This document shows, piece by piece, positions 1-7,473 of a stretch of 25,862 nucleotides of DNA (positions are counted from its first letter, which is position 1; the number at the start of each line of letters is the position of its first letter). Made by a program: the position numbers and the translations under genes. Location of the stretch: contig CAOKNI010000012.1 of assembly GCA_948470005.1 (NCBI GenBank), positions 1 through 25,862 on the forward strand, read 5' to 3'. The notes beneath the pieces are model-generated. The model was not told where the DNA came from, made no database searches, and saw only the letters and a list, made by a program, of their open reading frames with translations. This DNA comes from an uncultured Mycoplasmatota bacterium. Lineage in GTDB: Bacteria > Bacillota_I > Bacilli_A > RF39 > UBA660.

Positions 1-12
1 AACAAATTAAAA

Positions 13-43
13 GACAAATAAGTAAAATTTATACCTATTTGTC
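13..43. repeat. Inverted repeat GACAAATA / TATTTGTC near left edge
   Basis: Perfect 8-bp arms at 13-20 and 36-43 flank 15 bp of AT-rich sequence. The arrangement looks like an operator or a weak hairpin lying between efp and whatever gene lies left of the window. Its function cannot be decided from this window. Confidence 0.4.
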
Positions 44-52
44 AACAGTCTG

Positions 53-72
53 AAATCAGATAAATCTGATTT
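53..72 (-). terminator. Hairpin at the efp stop codon, possible weak terminator
   Basis: An 8-bp perfect stem (AAATCAGA / TCTGATTT, 53-60 and 65-72) with a 4-nt loop overlaps the efp stop codon. Read on the minus strand it is followed by CAGACTG rather than a run of T, so it may be an mRNA 3' end structure and not a canonical Rho-independent terminator. Confidence 0.35.
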
Positions 73-632
73 TACGCTCTTGATGAATACTTGCCATCTT
101 TAGTAGATATAATAATTCTTTCTCCTGCATTAATAAATAATGGCACTTTTACTACATAACCAGTCTCAATCGTCGCATCCTTTTGCGCATTATTTGTTGT
201 ATTGCCTTTAACCGCTGGTTCAGTTTCGATTATCTCATATTCAACTTTTTCTGGAAGTGTTATACCAATAATTTCTCCTTCATAGTAATCAACTGTAATA
301 TCTAAACCTTCTTTAATAAACTTCACTTGGTCTCCTAAAGTTTTAGTATTAATTTCTACTTGTTCATAAGTTTCATTATTCATGAAAACATAATTATCTC
401 CTGCAGCATATAAATATTGCATTGGAGTACGGTCTACATGAGCTTTTGTAATCTTAATATTAGTATTATAAGTATCTTCAGTTATAGAACCAGTTCTTAA
501 ATTTTTTAGTTTCATTCTAACGAATGCTGAACCTTTACCAGGTTTTACATGTTGAAATTCAACAATTTGATATAGATTATTATCCATAATAATCGTCATA
601 CCATTTTTAATATCATTTATGTTAATATTCAT
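72..632 (-). CDS. efp: Elongation factor P
   Basis: Elongation factor P binds the ribosome between the P and E sites and relieves stalling at polyproline stretches. The 186-aa product has the normal family length and three-domain layout: an N-terminal KOW-like domain, a central OB domain and a C-terminal OB domain. The tip loop HVKPGKGSAF (residues 28-37) carries Lys33 at the position that is post-translationally modified in most bacteria. The C-terminal signature is recognisable (TGYVVKVPLFINAGE). The start is fixed by an AAGGAG site just upstream of the ATG. The gene lies directly downstream of the 66-aa ORF and may share its transcript. No modification enzyme (EpmA or YmfI type) is in the window. 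Identification is secure from sequence. Confidence 0.96.
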   Translation of the reverse strand: MNININDIKNGMTIIMDNNLYQIVEFQHVKPGKGSAFVRMKLKNLRTGSITEDTYNTNIKITKAHVDRTPMQYLYAAGDNYVFMNNETYEQVEINTKTLGDQVKFIKEGLDITVDYYEGEIIGITLPEKVEYEIIETEPAVKGNTTNNAQKDATIETGYVVKVPLFINAGERIIISTKDGKYSSRA

Positions 633-642
633 TTTTTACTCC

Positions 643-843
643 TTATTTAAAAAATTTTTTCGGTTTACCCTCTGATAACCTAATTCTTGTAGCTACTTTA
701 ATTTCTTTCGGCTTTGTTGCCTTTAAACTTAGATTATGAGGACTACTATACATTATAGGTATAGTCTCGGCCATATGATGCCCCCCAAGTTGTGCATATA
801 TAGGAGAGCTAATCGTAATTTTTAATAAGCGATGTTTTTTCAT
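643..843 (-). CDS. Small basic hypothetical protein (66 aa)
   Basis: I do not recognise this protein. It is 66 aa, Lys/Arg-rich, starts MKKHRLLKI and ends in GKPKKFFK. The start has a good AGGAG site 6-7 nt before the ATG, and the stop is 10 bp from the efp start, so co-translation with efp is plausible. An internal ATG (codon 24, MAETIPI) is preceded by a run of six G, very unusual in this AT-rich sequence and a possible second ribosome binding site giving a 43-aa product. Composition and position between rpmG and efp suggest an RNA-associated or ribosome-linked protein, but that is inference only. It could also be a chance ORF. Confidence 0.45.
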   Translation of the reverse strand: MKKHRLLKITISSPIYAQLGGHHMAETIPIMYSSPHNLSLKATKPKEIKVATRIRLSEGKPKKFFK

Positions 844-875
844 AAAATTTCTCCTAATGTCTAATTTTTTTCCAA

Positions 876-962
876 GATTCTAAGATCTTTATTTTTAAAG
901 ACTAGCCATCACTATATTTAAAAATAGTATAGTGATTATCAAGCTATTCCTTTGTTGGAATC
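876..962 (-). promoter_or_regulatory. Structured leader between rpmG and the small ORF / efp
   Basis: On the minus strand this stretch can fold as a three-way junction. The closing stem is GATTC/GAATC (958-962 with 876-880). One arm is TAGC/GCTA plus a perfect 9-bp ATCACTATA/TATAGTGAT pairing (903-946). The other arm is TCTTTA/TAAAGA with a 4-nt loop (886-901). The structure precedes the ribosome binding site of the small ORF. It matches no riboswitch class I can name: the loops lack the conserved purine-riboswitch bases. It may be a cis-regulatory leader or just the rpmG mRNA tail. Confidence 0.35.
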
Positions 963-1025
963 ATTTACAATTTCTAAAAAATACAATAATCCAACTTATT
1001 TGAAATTTTTTATTCAAAATACCTT

Positions 1026-1190
1026 TTATTTTTTTTCTTTTACTGTTTGATGTTTATGACATTTATTACAATACTTCTTAATTTCTAAACGGTCAGGTGT
1101 ATTCTTTTTATTTTTACTAGTAGTTCTTAATTCCTCACCACATACTGTACATTTTAGTGTTACATAATTTCGATTTTCATTTTTAGCCAT
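1026..1190 (-). CDS. rpmG: 50S ribosomal protein bL33
   Basis: This 54-aa ORF encodes ribosomal protein bL33 of the large subunit. The sequence has the typical core [10 protein letters not shown], then [11 protein letters not shown] and CNKCHKHQ. Two CxxC pairs (CTVC and CNKC) show the zinc-binding form of bL33. A near-perfect AAGGAGGTG site precedes the ATG. A dedicated promoter lies in the 3' end of the upstream transpeptidase gene. Isolated rpmG genes are normal in Firmicutes, where several copies can occur and the zinc-free paralogue is induced when zinc is low. Identification is secure. Confidence 0.95.
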   Translation of the reverse strand: MAKNENRNYVTLKCTVCGEELRTTSKNKKNTPDRLEIKKYCNKCHKHQTVKEKK

Positions 1191-1222
1191 AAAAGGCACC
1201 TCCTTTAAAAAAGTCTATGAGT

Positions 1223-1251
1223 ATTATAACAAAATTTTAATCATCCCACAA
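1223..1251 (-). promoter_or_regulatory. Sigma-A promoter for rpmG
   Basis: On the minus strand TTGTGG, 17 bp, then TATAAT, with a TG one base upstream of the -10 (extended -10). It overlaps the last codons of the transpeptidase gene and points at rpmG. Confidence 0.6.
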
Positions 1252-3189
1252 GAGGAAATCGTTAATTTTCCGTGCAATTAAGCGATTTACAGGCGCATAA
1301 TAGTTATTTTTAGCATTCAGATTAGCTACATTCGGGCTAATTACAACTAGCGAATACTTTGGTTTATCACTAGGCGCATACATTATAAAAGTATTACTTA
1401 ACACATAAGCATCTAACTTTCCATCATAATTAGAGTCTATATAAGATTCGCTTGTCCCGGTTTTACCAGCACCTTTAATACTAGGATCTGCATACCAGTA
1501 GCCTGTTCCACTTTTAATTACTTCTCTAAATCCCTCTTGAACTCGTTTCATATATTTTTCTTCTATATTAACTTTATTTAAAACTTGTGGTGTATTTTCT
1601 CTTAAAATATTCCCATCACTATTAATACTATGCATTAAATTTAACTTTAATCTTGTTCCATTATTTGCAATTGTATTAATATATTGTAACATACCTACTG
1701 GTGTATATAAATCATATTGTCCAATTGCAAGATTTAAAAGTAAATCAGGAGCAATAATACTTCCCTGCATACCACTGGCCTCATTTGGCAGGTCAATACC
1801 CGTTTTAGTACCCAAACCAAAAGATGCAAAAGTATCTCGATATTTTTTAAAATCACTTTCTTTAACTTTAGCATTCATATTATATTTATACTTATTACCA
1901 GAAACTCCTAAAGCAATAATAAACTGATAATAATTAGAACTCATTGCCAGTGCTTTAATATCATTTAAGGAACCCAAGCTTTTAAATGAACATTTAGCAG
2001 GAATATTCGCAAGTTTAACACAAGAATCAGTCATTGTTGTTCCGATATCAATAATTTTATTTTGGTATCCTACAGCCATCGAAGCTCCTTTAACTACACT
2101 TCCTACGGTATAAGCGTTTTTAATAACATTTATACTCACATCTTGGAATTTTCCTTTATCATTGATTCTTACCCCTACCAAAGCTTTCACTCCCCCTGTT
2201 AAAGGTTCGCTTATTAAAGCAAAAGATTCTTTATAATATTCTGTATTAGCAAGTTTTTTTGCCTTTTTTATTTCTTCTTTTATAATACTTTCTACTTTCA
2301 GCTGAATATCCATATCTATTTCTAAAACTAAATCATTACCCCTTTTAGCTTCTTTAATTAACACTAAATCATTATTTACTACTTGAAAAACCGCTTTTTC
2401 TCCTTTTAAATATTCTTCATAATATTCCTCTAAGCCACTAATACCCACTTTATCATCTAAAGTATAGCCTTTATCTAACAAATATTCTTTTTCTTTGGGC
2501 AAAGTTGTACTAACAAGACCTAATACACTTTTTAAACTATCCTGATAAGGATAAGTTCTTTCCCACGAAAAATCTCCCATTATCCCTGGTAATTTCTTTT
2601 CTAAAATTCGTGCATAAACTTCATCATCAATTTTTTTTAATAAAATTTTATTATCATAGTAATAACCATCATTCATTAAATAATAAAAATATGAACTATA
2701 TAATTCTTCTTTTGTTAGTTTATCTAACATTTCTTTTGTAATTCTTTCCCGTTTTAAATTATATATATCTTCACTTGATAATTTTCTTTTTTGATATAGT
2801 TCATTTTCCTCCTCTGTTATAAGGTTGCTTGCTTCTTCAAGCTTTATAATTAAATAATAATCTTTTAATTTGGCTTCATCATACTTGTACTCATAATTAG
2901 TAAGCTTCACTAGTTCTATTGCAATATCTACTTCCTCCAGAGTTGTAATCCCCTGTGGCTTATGATAAAGTATTTCATTAACACCAACATTATCAACAAT
3001 TACTCGTCCCTTTATGTCTAATATTCGTCCTCTAGGCGCTGATGAACCTTCTACATATATTTCACTAATTTCTTTATATTTTTCTTTATAATGTTCCTTA
3101 TTTATATAAGCAAGACTAATAACTCGCCAAATAAACAAACCAAATATAACCCCTATTAAACTAATAATTAAATAAAATTTCTTTTTCAT
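1237..3189 (-). CDS. Penicillin-binding protein 2-type peptidoglycan transpeptidase (class B PBP)
   Basis: Membrane-anchored transpeptidase that cross-links peptidoglycan peptides outside the membrane. The N-terminus has a short basic segment and one membrane helix, then the PBP dimer domain with APRGRILD. Numbered from the upstream ATG at 3201, the catalytic set is S368-V-V-K371 (SxxK, in the GSVVKGA form typical of the PbpA/PbpH type), S421-S-N423 (SxN) and K580-T-G-T (KTGT). All catalytic residues are intact. I prefer the second Met (3189), which has GGTGA at the right distance; the upstream Met would use a site about 20 nt away. Pairing with a RodA/FtsW-type glycosyltransferase is expected from family knowledge, but none is in the window. 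PBP2 (elongation) is more likely than PBP3/FtsI, but this is not certain. Confidence 0.92.
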   Translation of the reverse strand: MKKKFYLIISLIGVIFGLFIWRVISLAYINKEHYKEKYKEISEIYVEGSSAPRGRILDIKGRVIVDNVGVNEILYHKPQGITTLEEVDIAIELVKLTNYEYKYDEAKLKDYYLIIKLEEASNLITEEENELYQKRKLSSEDIYNLKRERITKEMLDKLTKEELYSSYFYYLMNDGYYYDNKILLKKIDDEVYARILEKKLPGIMGDFSWERTYPYQDSLKSVLGLVSTTLPKEKEYLLDKGYTLDDKVGISGLEEYYEEYLKGEKAVFQVVNNDLVLIKEAKRGNDLVLEIDMDIQLKVESIIKEEIKKAKKLANTEYYKESFALISEPLTGGVKALVGVRINDKGKFQDVSINVIKNAYTVGSVVKGASMAVGYQNKIIDIGTTMTDSCVKLANIPAKCSFKSLGSLNDIKALAMSSNYYQFIIALGVSGNKYKYNMNAKVKESDFKKYRDTFASFGLGTKTGIDLPNEASGMQGSIIAPDLLLNLAIGQYDLYTPVGMLQYINTIANNGTRLKLNLMHSINSDGNILRENTPQVLNKVNIEEKYMKRVQEGFREVIKSGTGYWYADPSIKGAGKTGTSESYIDSNYDGKLDAYVLSNTFIMYAPSDKPKYSLVVISPNVANLNAKNNYYAPVNRLIARKINDFLLWDD

Positions 3190-3252
3190 GAAATTCACCA
3201 TTATTAGTATTCAAAAATTACCTCATTTCATACAATATATTAGGGTGTTAAT

Positions 3253-3513
3253 ATGTATAATTTAATTAAAAGATACATGGACCGATTAACTCGTGAAGAT
3301 GTGTCTAACTTTGCCATCAAAAAAAATGTTAATTTAAGTAGTGGAGAACTAGATTTTACCTATAGCTTTATTAAAAAAAATTGGGAACAAGTAATAAAAA
3401 ATCCTAAATTATTAAACTTAGAACGCTACAAAAATAATTATAATCCTGAAAATTTCACTAAAATCGTCAAATTATTTAATGAATACAGCGCAAAATATCA
3501 AGCATTTTTATAA
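3253..3513 (+). CDS. DUF2624 family protein (YqfT-like)
   Basis: An 86-aa helical, soluble protein resembling the Bacillus YqfT/DUF2624 family: an N-terminal MYNLIKRYMDRLT segment, a middle region with a LSSGELDFTYSFIKKNW helix, and a C-terminal helix KIVKLFNEY. No function is established for the family. AGGGTG lies 5 nt before the ATG, and a clear terminator follows at once. It is divergent from the PBP gene with about 60 bp between starts. In B. subtilis the family member sits beside the endonuclease IV gene. Here nfo lies about 0.9 kb away in opposite orientation with decayed sequence between. Family assignment is from similarity by eye. Confidence 0.7.
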   Translation: MYNLIKRYMDRLTREDVSNFAIKKNVNLSSGELDFTYSFIKKNWEQVIKNPKLLNLERYKNNYNPENFTKIVKLFNEYSAKYQAFL

Positions 3514-3541
3514 AATCTCTCATTTTAGTAGAGATTTTTTA
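3513..3541 (+). terminator. Rho-independent terminator after DUF2624 gene
   Basis: An 8-bp perfect stem AAATCTCT / AGAGATTT (3513-3520, 3530-3537) with a 9-nt loop, running into a T6 stretch on the plus strand. Confidence 0.85.
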
Positions 3542-3619
3542 CTTTAAGAAAAAGTTTAATCATTAAAATTTTTCAAGTTTTAAAAGCTATGGATTTAAAT
3601 ATTTTAAACTTATACTTAT

Positions 3620-4404
3620 TATAATATTATGGCTTTTCGTTTCTTGCCAACCATCCTAAAGTATTATCTAAAAATCTATATCATGAACATACAATATGAC
3701 CAGAAAAATAAATTATTCTATTATATTTATTATCATATTTTTCATAAAAAAATTAAAACTCCATTTGTTCATATTTAGTTCCATATTTGGATGAAATTAA
3801 TAGCGAACCATTTAGCATAACCATGAGAATCCTAAAAAAGTATTTCTACGATTTCATCTGCCGCAGCAATTGTTATTCTACTCATATCTTATCCGATATA
3901 TTTTTCCATTATAATATAATCTTCTTTAAATTAGGCTAAATAGACGCATAAAAGTTTAACTTCTAATAAAGAACTATCTATCATTTTTATTAATTCTATC
4001 ATAAATCACTTGCAGTATAATTTGTCGTATAGCTATAATCTTTTGTATTTTCATAATAATGTCCATGGCTTTCATATTTCTAGCTGTGAACAAACACCTC
4101 TAAGTAGTTATTTATTATAGCATTAATTCTAATTTAAATATATTAAAAACCAACTTTCGTTAGTTTCTACCTCTACATAAAACACTTTTAATTCTTTCCA
4201 CTTCTTCTAAAGCTGAAATAACATAATAATCTTTTAAAACTTCAAGATAAGCATCACCAAAACAGATGCTATAAATTCTCTTAATTCTTTATTATATTCA
4301 CCTTTACCGTTTTCTAAAGTAGCGACAGACATTGTAAAATCTTGAATATTATAGCTTCCTTTACGAACCCATCTATTATAAGCATTTACATATACTTGGC
4401 TATT
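3620..4404 (-). pseudogene. Decayed protein-coding gene, multiple frameshifts and stops
   Basis: There is no intact ORF between the terminator at 3541 and nfo, but the minus strand holds a chain of protein-like fragments in shifting frames. The first runs from 4404 (NSQVYVNAYNRWVRKGSY, then QDFTMSVATLENGKGEY). After a frameshift near 4272 it continues as CFGDAYLEVLKDYYVI and SALEEVERIKSVLCRGRN to about 4160. Further pieces are YESHGHYYENTKDYSY, MSRITIAAADEIVEIL, DSHGYAKWFAIN, and near 3640-3780 YFSGHIVCS and LDNTLGWLARNEKP. Each piece has normal amino-acid make-up and is bounded by stops. I do not recognise the parent family. The boundaries are approximate and the loss looks advanced. Confidence 0.65.
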
Positions 4405-4427
4405 TCCAAATTAATCACATCCAAAGA

Positions 4428-5333
4428 TTACTTATAAAATTCTCTTATATCTTGCATTAAATTATTATTAAACTCTCCTGTCTTTAACATTACTATTTCA
4501 AATTTATAAGGAGGATATATCCGATTTTTATCTTCGTCATCTTCTCCTATATAAGGAGTTTCTAAAATCTTCGGAATATCTTTTAAAAGTTCATGAGTAA
4601 CTATTTTTAATAAACTATCAAAGCCAATTGTTCCATAACCAATATTAGCATGTCTGTCTTTGTGAGAAGCTAAAGAATTTTTACTATCATTTACATGAAC
4701 ACATTTAAGAAATTTAAGTCCCACAATTCTTTTAAATTCCTCTAAAAAAGCATCAAAATTTGTTAAATCATAACCAGCATCATTTAAATGGCATGTGTCA
4801 AGACAAACACCTATTTTATCTTTAAAATTAACCCCATCAATAATATATTTAATCTCTTCTAAAGTTCGTCCAAGCTCTGTTCCTTTTCCCGCCATAGTTT
4901 CTAATAAAATCATAATTTTAGTGTTTGGTGTAATTATTATATTTAAAGCTTTAATAATATTATCTAGTGCTCTACTTCTTTCAATACCCACACTAGAACC
5001 AGGATGAAGGACAATATATTTTATACCCATTTCTTCACATCTACTAAGTTCTTTTTTTAAAAAATTAATGCTAAAATCATATTTTTCTAAAACTGTATCA
5101 TTAGCAAGATTAATTATATAAGGGGCATGACATATCACTTTATTAATATCTATATTATTAGCCTTCATTAATTCTTGTGCTTTTATTACTGCCTCTTTAT
5201 TAATATCTTTTCTAATTGTATTTTGAGGAGCACCCGTATAAAACATAAAAGTATTAGCTCCATAACTTAATGCTTCCTCTACACTTCCAAGTAATCCTTT
5301 ACTACCAAATGAAACATGTGAACCTATAATCAT
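4428..5333 (-). CDS. nfo: Endonuclease IV (AP endonuclease, Nfo)
   Basis: Zinc-dependent apurinic/apyrimidinic endonuclease of base excision repair: it cleaves DNA 5' of abasic sites. The 301-aa product has normal length and keeps the family's metal-ligand motifs in order: GSHVSF at the N-terminus, CHAPYIINLA, KYIVLHPGS, LLETMAGKGTELG, GVCLDTCHLNDAGYD, and KCVHVNDSKNSLASHKDRH followed by IGYGTIG. TIM-barrel fold. The start has GGTGA 6 nt upstream and a strong promoter about 20 bp before it. The gene is a single transcription unit between the decayed region and the pilin terminator. Identification is secure. Confidence 0.96.
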   Translation of the reverse strand: MIIGSHVSFGSKGLLGSVEEALSYGANTFMFYTGAPQNTIRKDINKEAVIKAQELMKANNIDINKVICHAPYIINLANDTVLEKYDFSINFLKKELSRCEEMGIKYIVLHPGSSVGIERSRALDNIIKALNIIITPNTKIMILLETMAGKGTELGRTLEEIKYIIDGVNFKDKIGVCLDTCHLNDAGYDLTNFDAFLEEFKRIVGLKFLKCVHVNDSKNSLASHKDRHANIGYGTIGFDSLLKIVTHELLKDIPKILETPYIGEDDEDKNRIYPPYKFEIVMLKTGEFNNNLMQDIREFYK

Positions 5334-5350
5334 TTTTTATCACCACTTTA

Positions 5351-5379
5351 ATTATAAAGGAAATAAAGGTTTTTAACAA
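5351..5379 (-). promoter_or_regulatory. Sigma-A promoter for nfo
   Basis: On the minus strand TTGTTA, 17 bp, then a perfect TATAAT, ending about 18 bp before the nfo ATG. Confidence 0.75.
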
Positions 5380-5405
5380 GAAAAAAAGAACTATTTAAAG
5401 TTCTT
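5380..5405 (-). terminator. Rho-independent terminator of the pilin-like gene
   Basis: On the minus strand AAGAACT, a 6-nt loop, AGTTCTT, then a run of T. The stem (5386-5405) begins inside the pilin stop codon and separates it from the nfo promoter. Confidence 0.8.
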
Positions 5406-5832
5406 ACTTAACACCACAAACAGTTGATGCAACCTCGCTTGATTCAATAACTTTATCAGGAGTAATATCTGGTGCTTCACCACTTACCATATTCGTACCA
5501 TTAGATAACCAAACTTTAATATTATAATTCTTGCCATCGCCCGCACTTTCAATCAAGAAACTTCCACTATAACTATCATCATTCTTGTCTAAAAGTCCTG
5601 AATTTTTAACATCTTCATAAGAATAACATTTAGAACCAGCCGCGCCATCATTAGCATACATTTTTTTAGCTATACCAAGTATTGTATTAGCTTCTGTAGC
5701 GAGTGCTTGTCTCTTCGCCCCAGCCATCATTGGAATAACTGCATTAGTTGCAATTAACACTACAACTGATAAAATAACTATAACACTAAGTAACTCTACT
5801 AACGTAAAACCTTTTTTGTTTAAATTCTTCAT
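5404..5832 (-). CDS. Type IV pilin-like (pseudopilin) protein
   Basis: A 142-aa protein with a class III (prepilin) signal: KKG^FTLVELLSVIVILSVV, with Gly before the cleavage site and Glu at mature position 5, then a hydrophobic N-terminal helix. A prepilin peptidase would cut and N-methylate the Phe. The soluble part holds two Cys (one mid-domain in SKCYSYED, one near the C-terminus in STVCGVK) that could form the C-terminal disulfide loop of pilins. I chose the second Met (5832), with AAGGTG 6 nt before it; the upstream Met overlaps that site. It is a lone gene with its own promoter and terminator: no ATPase, platform protein or peptidase is in the window. ComGC-like or surface minor pilin cannot be told apart here. 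Confidence 0.85.
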   Translation of the reverse strand: MKNLNKKGFTLVELLSVIVILSVVVLIATNAVIPMMAGAKRQALATEANTILGIAKKMYANDGAAGSKCYSYEDVKNSGLLDKNDDSYSGSFLIESAGDGKNYNIKVWLSNGTNMVSGEAPDITPDKVIESSEVASTVCGVK

Positions 5833-5852
5833 ACCATTCACCTTCTAAACTA

Positions 5853-5880
5853 ATTATACCAAAAAAATTTTGATAGTCAA
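5853..5880 (-). promoter_or_regulatory. Strong sigma-A promoter for the pilin-like gene
   Basis: On the minus strand TTGACT, 16 bp, then TATAAT preceded by TGG (extended -10). This is one of the closest matches to consensus in the window. Confidence 0.8.
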
Positions 5881-5917
5881 CTCATAAATAAGACAAATTT
5901 AACAGAAATATGAAAAC

Positions 5918-7117
5918 TTAATTATGTATATTTTCAATTTTAATATTTCGACTGTGGGGAATTTGCTCCCAACTTTTCGTTTTTTTAACTAAACACACAA
6001 CATTTATCGGTATCCAAGAAATAATAAATAACGAAAAACTTAATATTCCTTTATAATAATCTTTAATTTTTTTATGATATATTTTTATTATAAAAATATT
6101 TATAAGTACATTAAAAACATACAAAAGACAAAAGAAATTAATACTGGAAACATTAATAAACTCACCCTTTATTATATTAAGAATAAAAGACACTACCGGA
6201 AAAATTAATGATAGCACTTGAATAAATGGTGCCGCATAAAATAACGTCATGTCAAGAGAACTCAAATTTCTGGTTTTTAAAAATGTTTTTAAAAGTTTAG
6301 ACGCATAATGTTTAAAACAAGCGATAGAACCACTGCTCCAACGTTTTCGTTGTTGCCAAGAATCCCGAAATTTTATCGGATGCTCATCATAAATAATCGC
6401 ATCTTTAATAAAACCAACTTGAATATTATTGATTGAGCAAATTCCCGTAAATTCACTATCTTCCGTAAGTGTCTTAGGATTAAAACCATATTCATCTATA
6501 ACACTTTTAGCAATCATAAATCCAGTTCCATTAATCGTTGCTGAAGCATTAAGATGCATTCTTGCTTTATTAAAAAAGAAATTTTGAATATAATAAAACA
6601 TTGTATAAGAACCTGTCAACCAATTATCATTAGGATTTTTAGCATCTCTAAAACCCTGTGCTACTTTATAGCCACTATTAAAGCCGTCATTCATGCGACT
6701 TAAAAAGTTTTTATCTACTAAATTATCCGCATCGACAATAATATAGGCATCATAATCACTATTTTCTAATTTCTTAAAAGCCGACTTTAAAACAGCTCCT
6801 TTTGTTTTAACCGAATTTTCTATTTCGAGACTCATAATATTTTCTTTTAAAATAATATCTTTAGTATTATCCGTGCAATTATTAGGTAAAGCAATAATAT
6901 CAAATTTATTCTTAGGATAGCGAGATTTTTTTAAACTACGAATTAAGTTTTCAATAACCATTCCTTCATTTCGACAAGCAATTAAAATTGCCAATTTATT
7001 TTTTTTCTTAAATTTAGGAATTACTTTACTTTTTTTAAAAGCCCAAAGTCCTGTTAAAGCAAAGTAAAAAGTGAAAACAAGGGTTATATTAATTAAAATT
7101 TTATACAATATTGTCAT
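5918..7117 (-). CDS. Membrane glycosyltransferase, family 2
   Basis: A processive-type GT2 enzyme of 399 aa that would transfer sugars from a nucleotide donor at the inner face of the membrane. It has one N-terminal membrane helix (about residues 5-26), a GT-A domain starting LAILIACRNEG (42-52), the donor/metal motif D129-A-D131, the acceptor motif TED (218-220) and QQRKRW (255-260), then two or three C-terminal membrane helices. These match the cellulose/hyaluronan/IcaA-like subgroup, which couples synthesis to export, but the polymer cannot be predicted. The start is 2 bp after the GntR stop codon, so the gene is probably the last of the ABC-GntR operon and translationally coupled. All key motifs are intact. 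Confidence 0.9.
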   Translation of the reverse strand: MTILYKILINITLVFTFYFALTGLWAFKKSKVIPKFKKKNKLAILIACRNEGMVIENLIRSLKKSRYPKNKFDIIALPNNCTDNTKDIILKENIMSLEIENSVKTKGAVLKSAFKKLENSDYDAYIIVDADNLVDKNFLSRMNDGFNSGYKVAQGFRDAKNPNDNWLTGSYTMFYYIQNFFFNKARMHLNASATINGTGFMIAKSVIDEYGFNPKTLTEDSEFTGICSINNIQVGFIKDAIIYDEHPIKFRDSWQQRKRWSSGSIACFKHYASKLLKTFLKTRNLSSLDMTLFYAAPFIQVLSLIFPVVSFILNIIKGEFINVSSINFFCLLYVFNVLINIFIIKIYHKKIKDYYKGILSFSLFIISWIPINVVCLVKKTKSWEQIPHSRNIKIENIHN

Positions 7118-7119
7118 AA

Positions 7120-7473
7120 TTACTTAATTTCCTCTAATATTTCCTCAAAAGATAAACCATAGTTTTGCAATTCTATAATATTATTTTTTACTTCCACAAT
7201 TAAACTAGCAATTTTTTCGTCTCTAGCCTTACTAATATTATCCGTAATAAAAGTCCCTTTCGTTGATTTTGAAATAATAATGCCTTTTTGCTCCAAAATA
7301 TCATACGCTTTTTTAACAGTATTGGGATTAATTCCTAAAGTATATGCTAAATCTCTAATACTAGGTATTTGGTCACCCGGACTCACAATTCCTCTCGTTA
7401 CAAACTCTTCTATTTTATCAACAATTTGAAAGTATATAGGAGTTCTTGTTTGATAATCTATATTAATATTCAT
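7120..7473 (-). CDS. GntR family transcriptional regulator, YtrA type
   Basis: A 117-aa regulator with a GntR winged helix (residues about 10-76: TPIYFQIVDKIEEFV, PSIRDLAYTLGINPNTVKKAY, then the wing KGTFI) and only a short helical C-terminal tail, the hallmark of the YtrA subfamily. These proteins act as dimers on palindromes and usually control neighbouring ABC transporters. The gene overlaps the permease by 11 bp and has AAGGAT before the ATG. It sits downstream of the transporter genes it presumably controls, whereas ytrA is normally first in its operon. The TGTACTAGTACA palindrome at the operon promoter is the likely target. Confidence 0.93.
   Translation of the reverse strand: MNINIDYQTRTPIYFQIVDKIEEFVTRGIVSPGDQIPSIRDLAYTLGINPNTVKKAYDILEQKGIIISKSTKGTFITDNISKARDEKIASLIVEVKNNIIELQNYGLSFEEILEEIK

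Noticed and set aside
876..962. Purine-type riboswitch suggested by the three-way junction
   Set aside because: The conserved loop and junction bases of purine riboswitches are absent and the downstream genes are not purine genes.
3541..4427. Insertion sequence remnant
   Set aside because: No terminal inverted repeats, target duplication or recognisable transposase motifs in the fragments.
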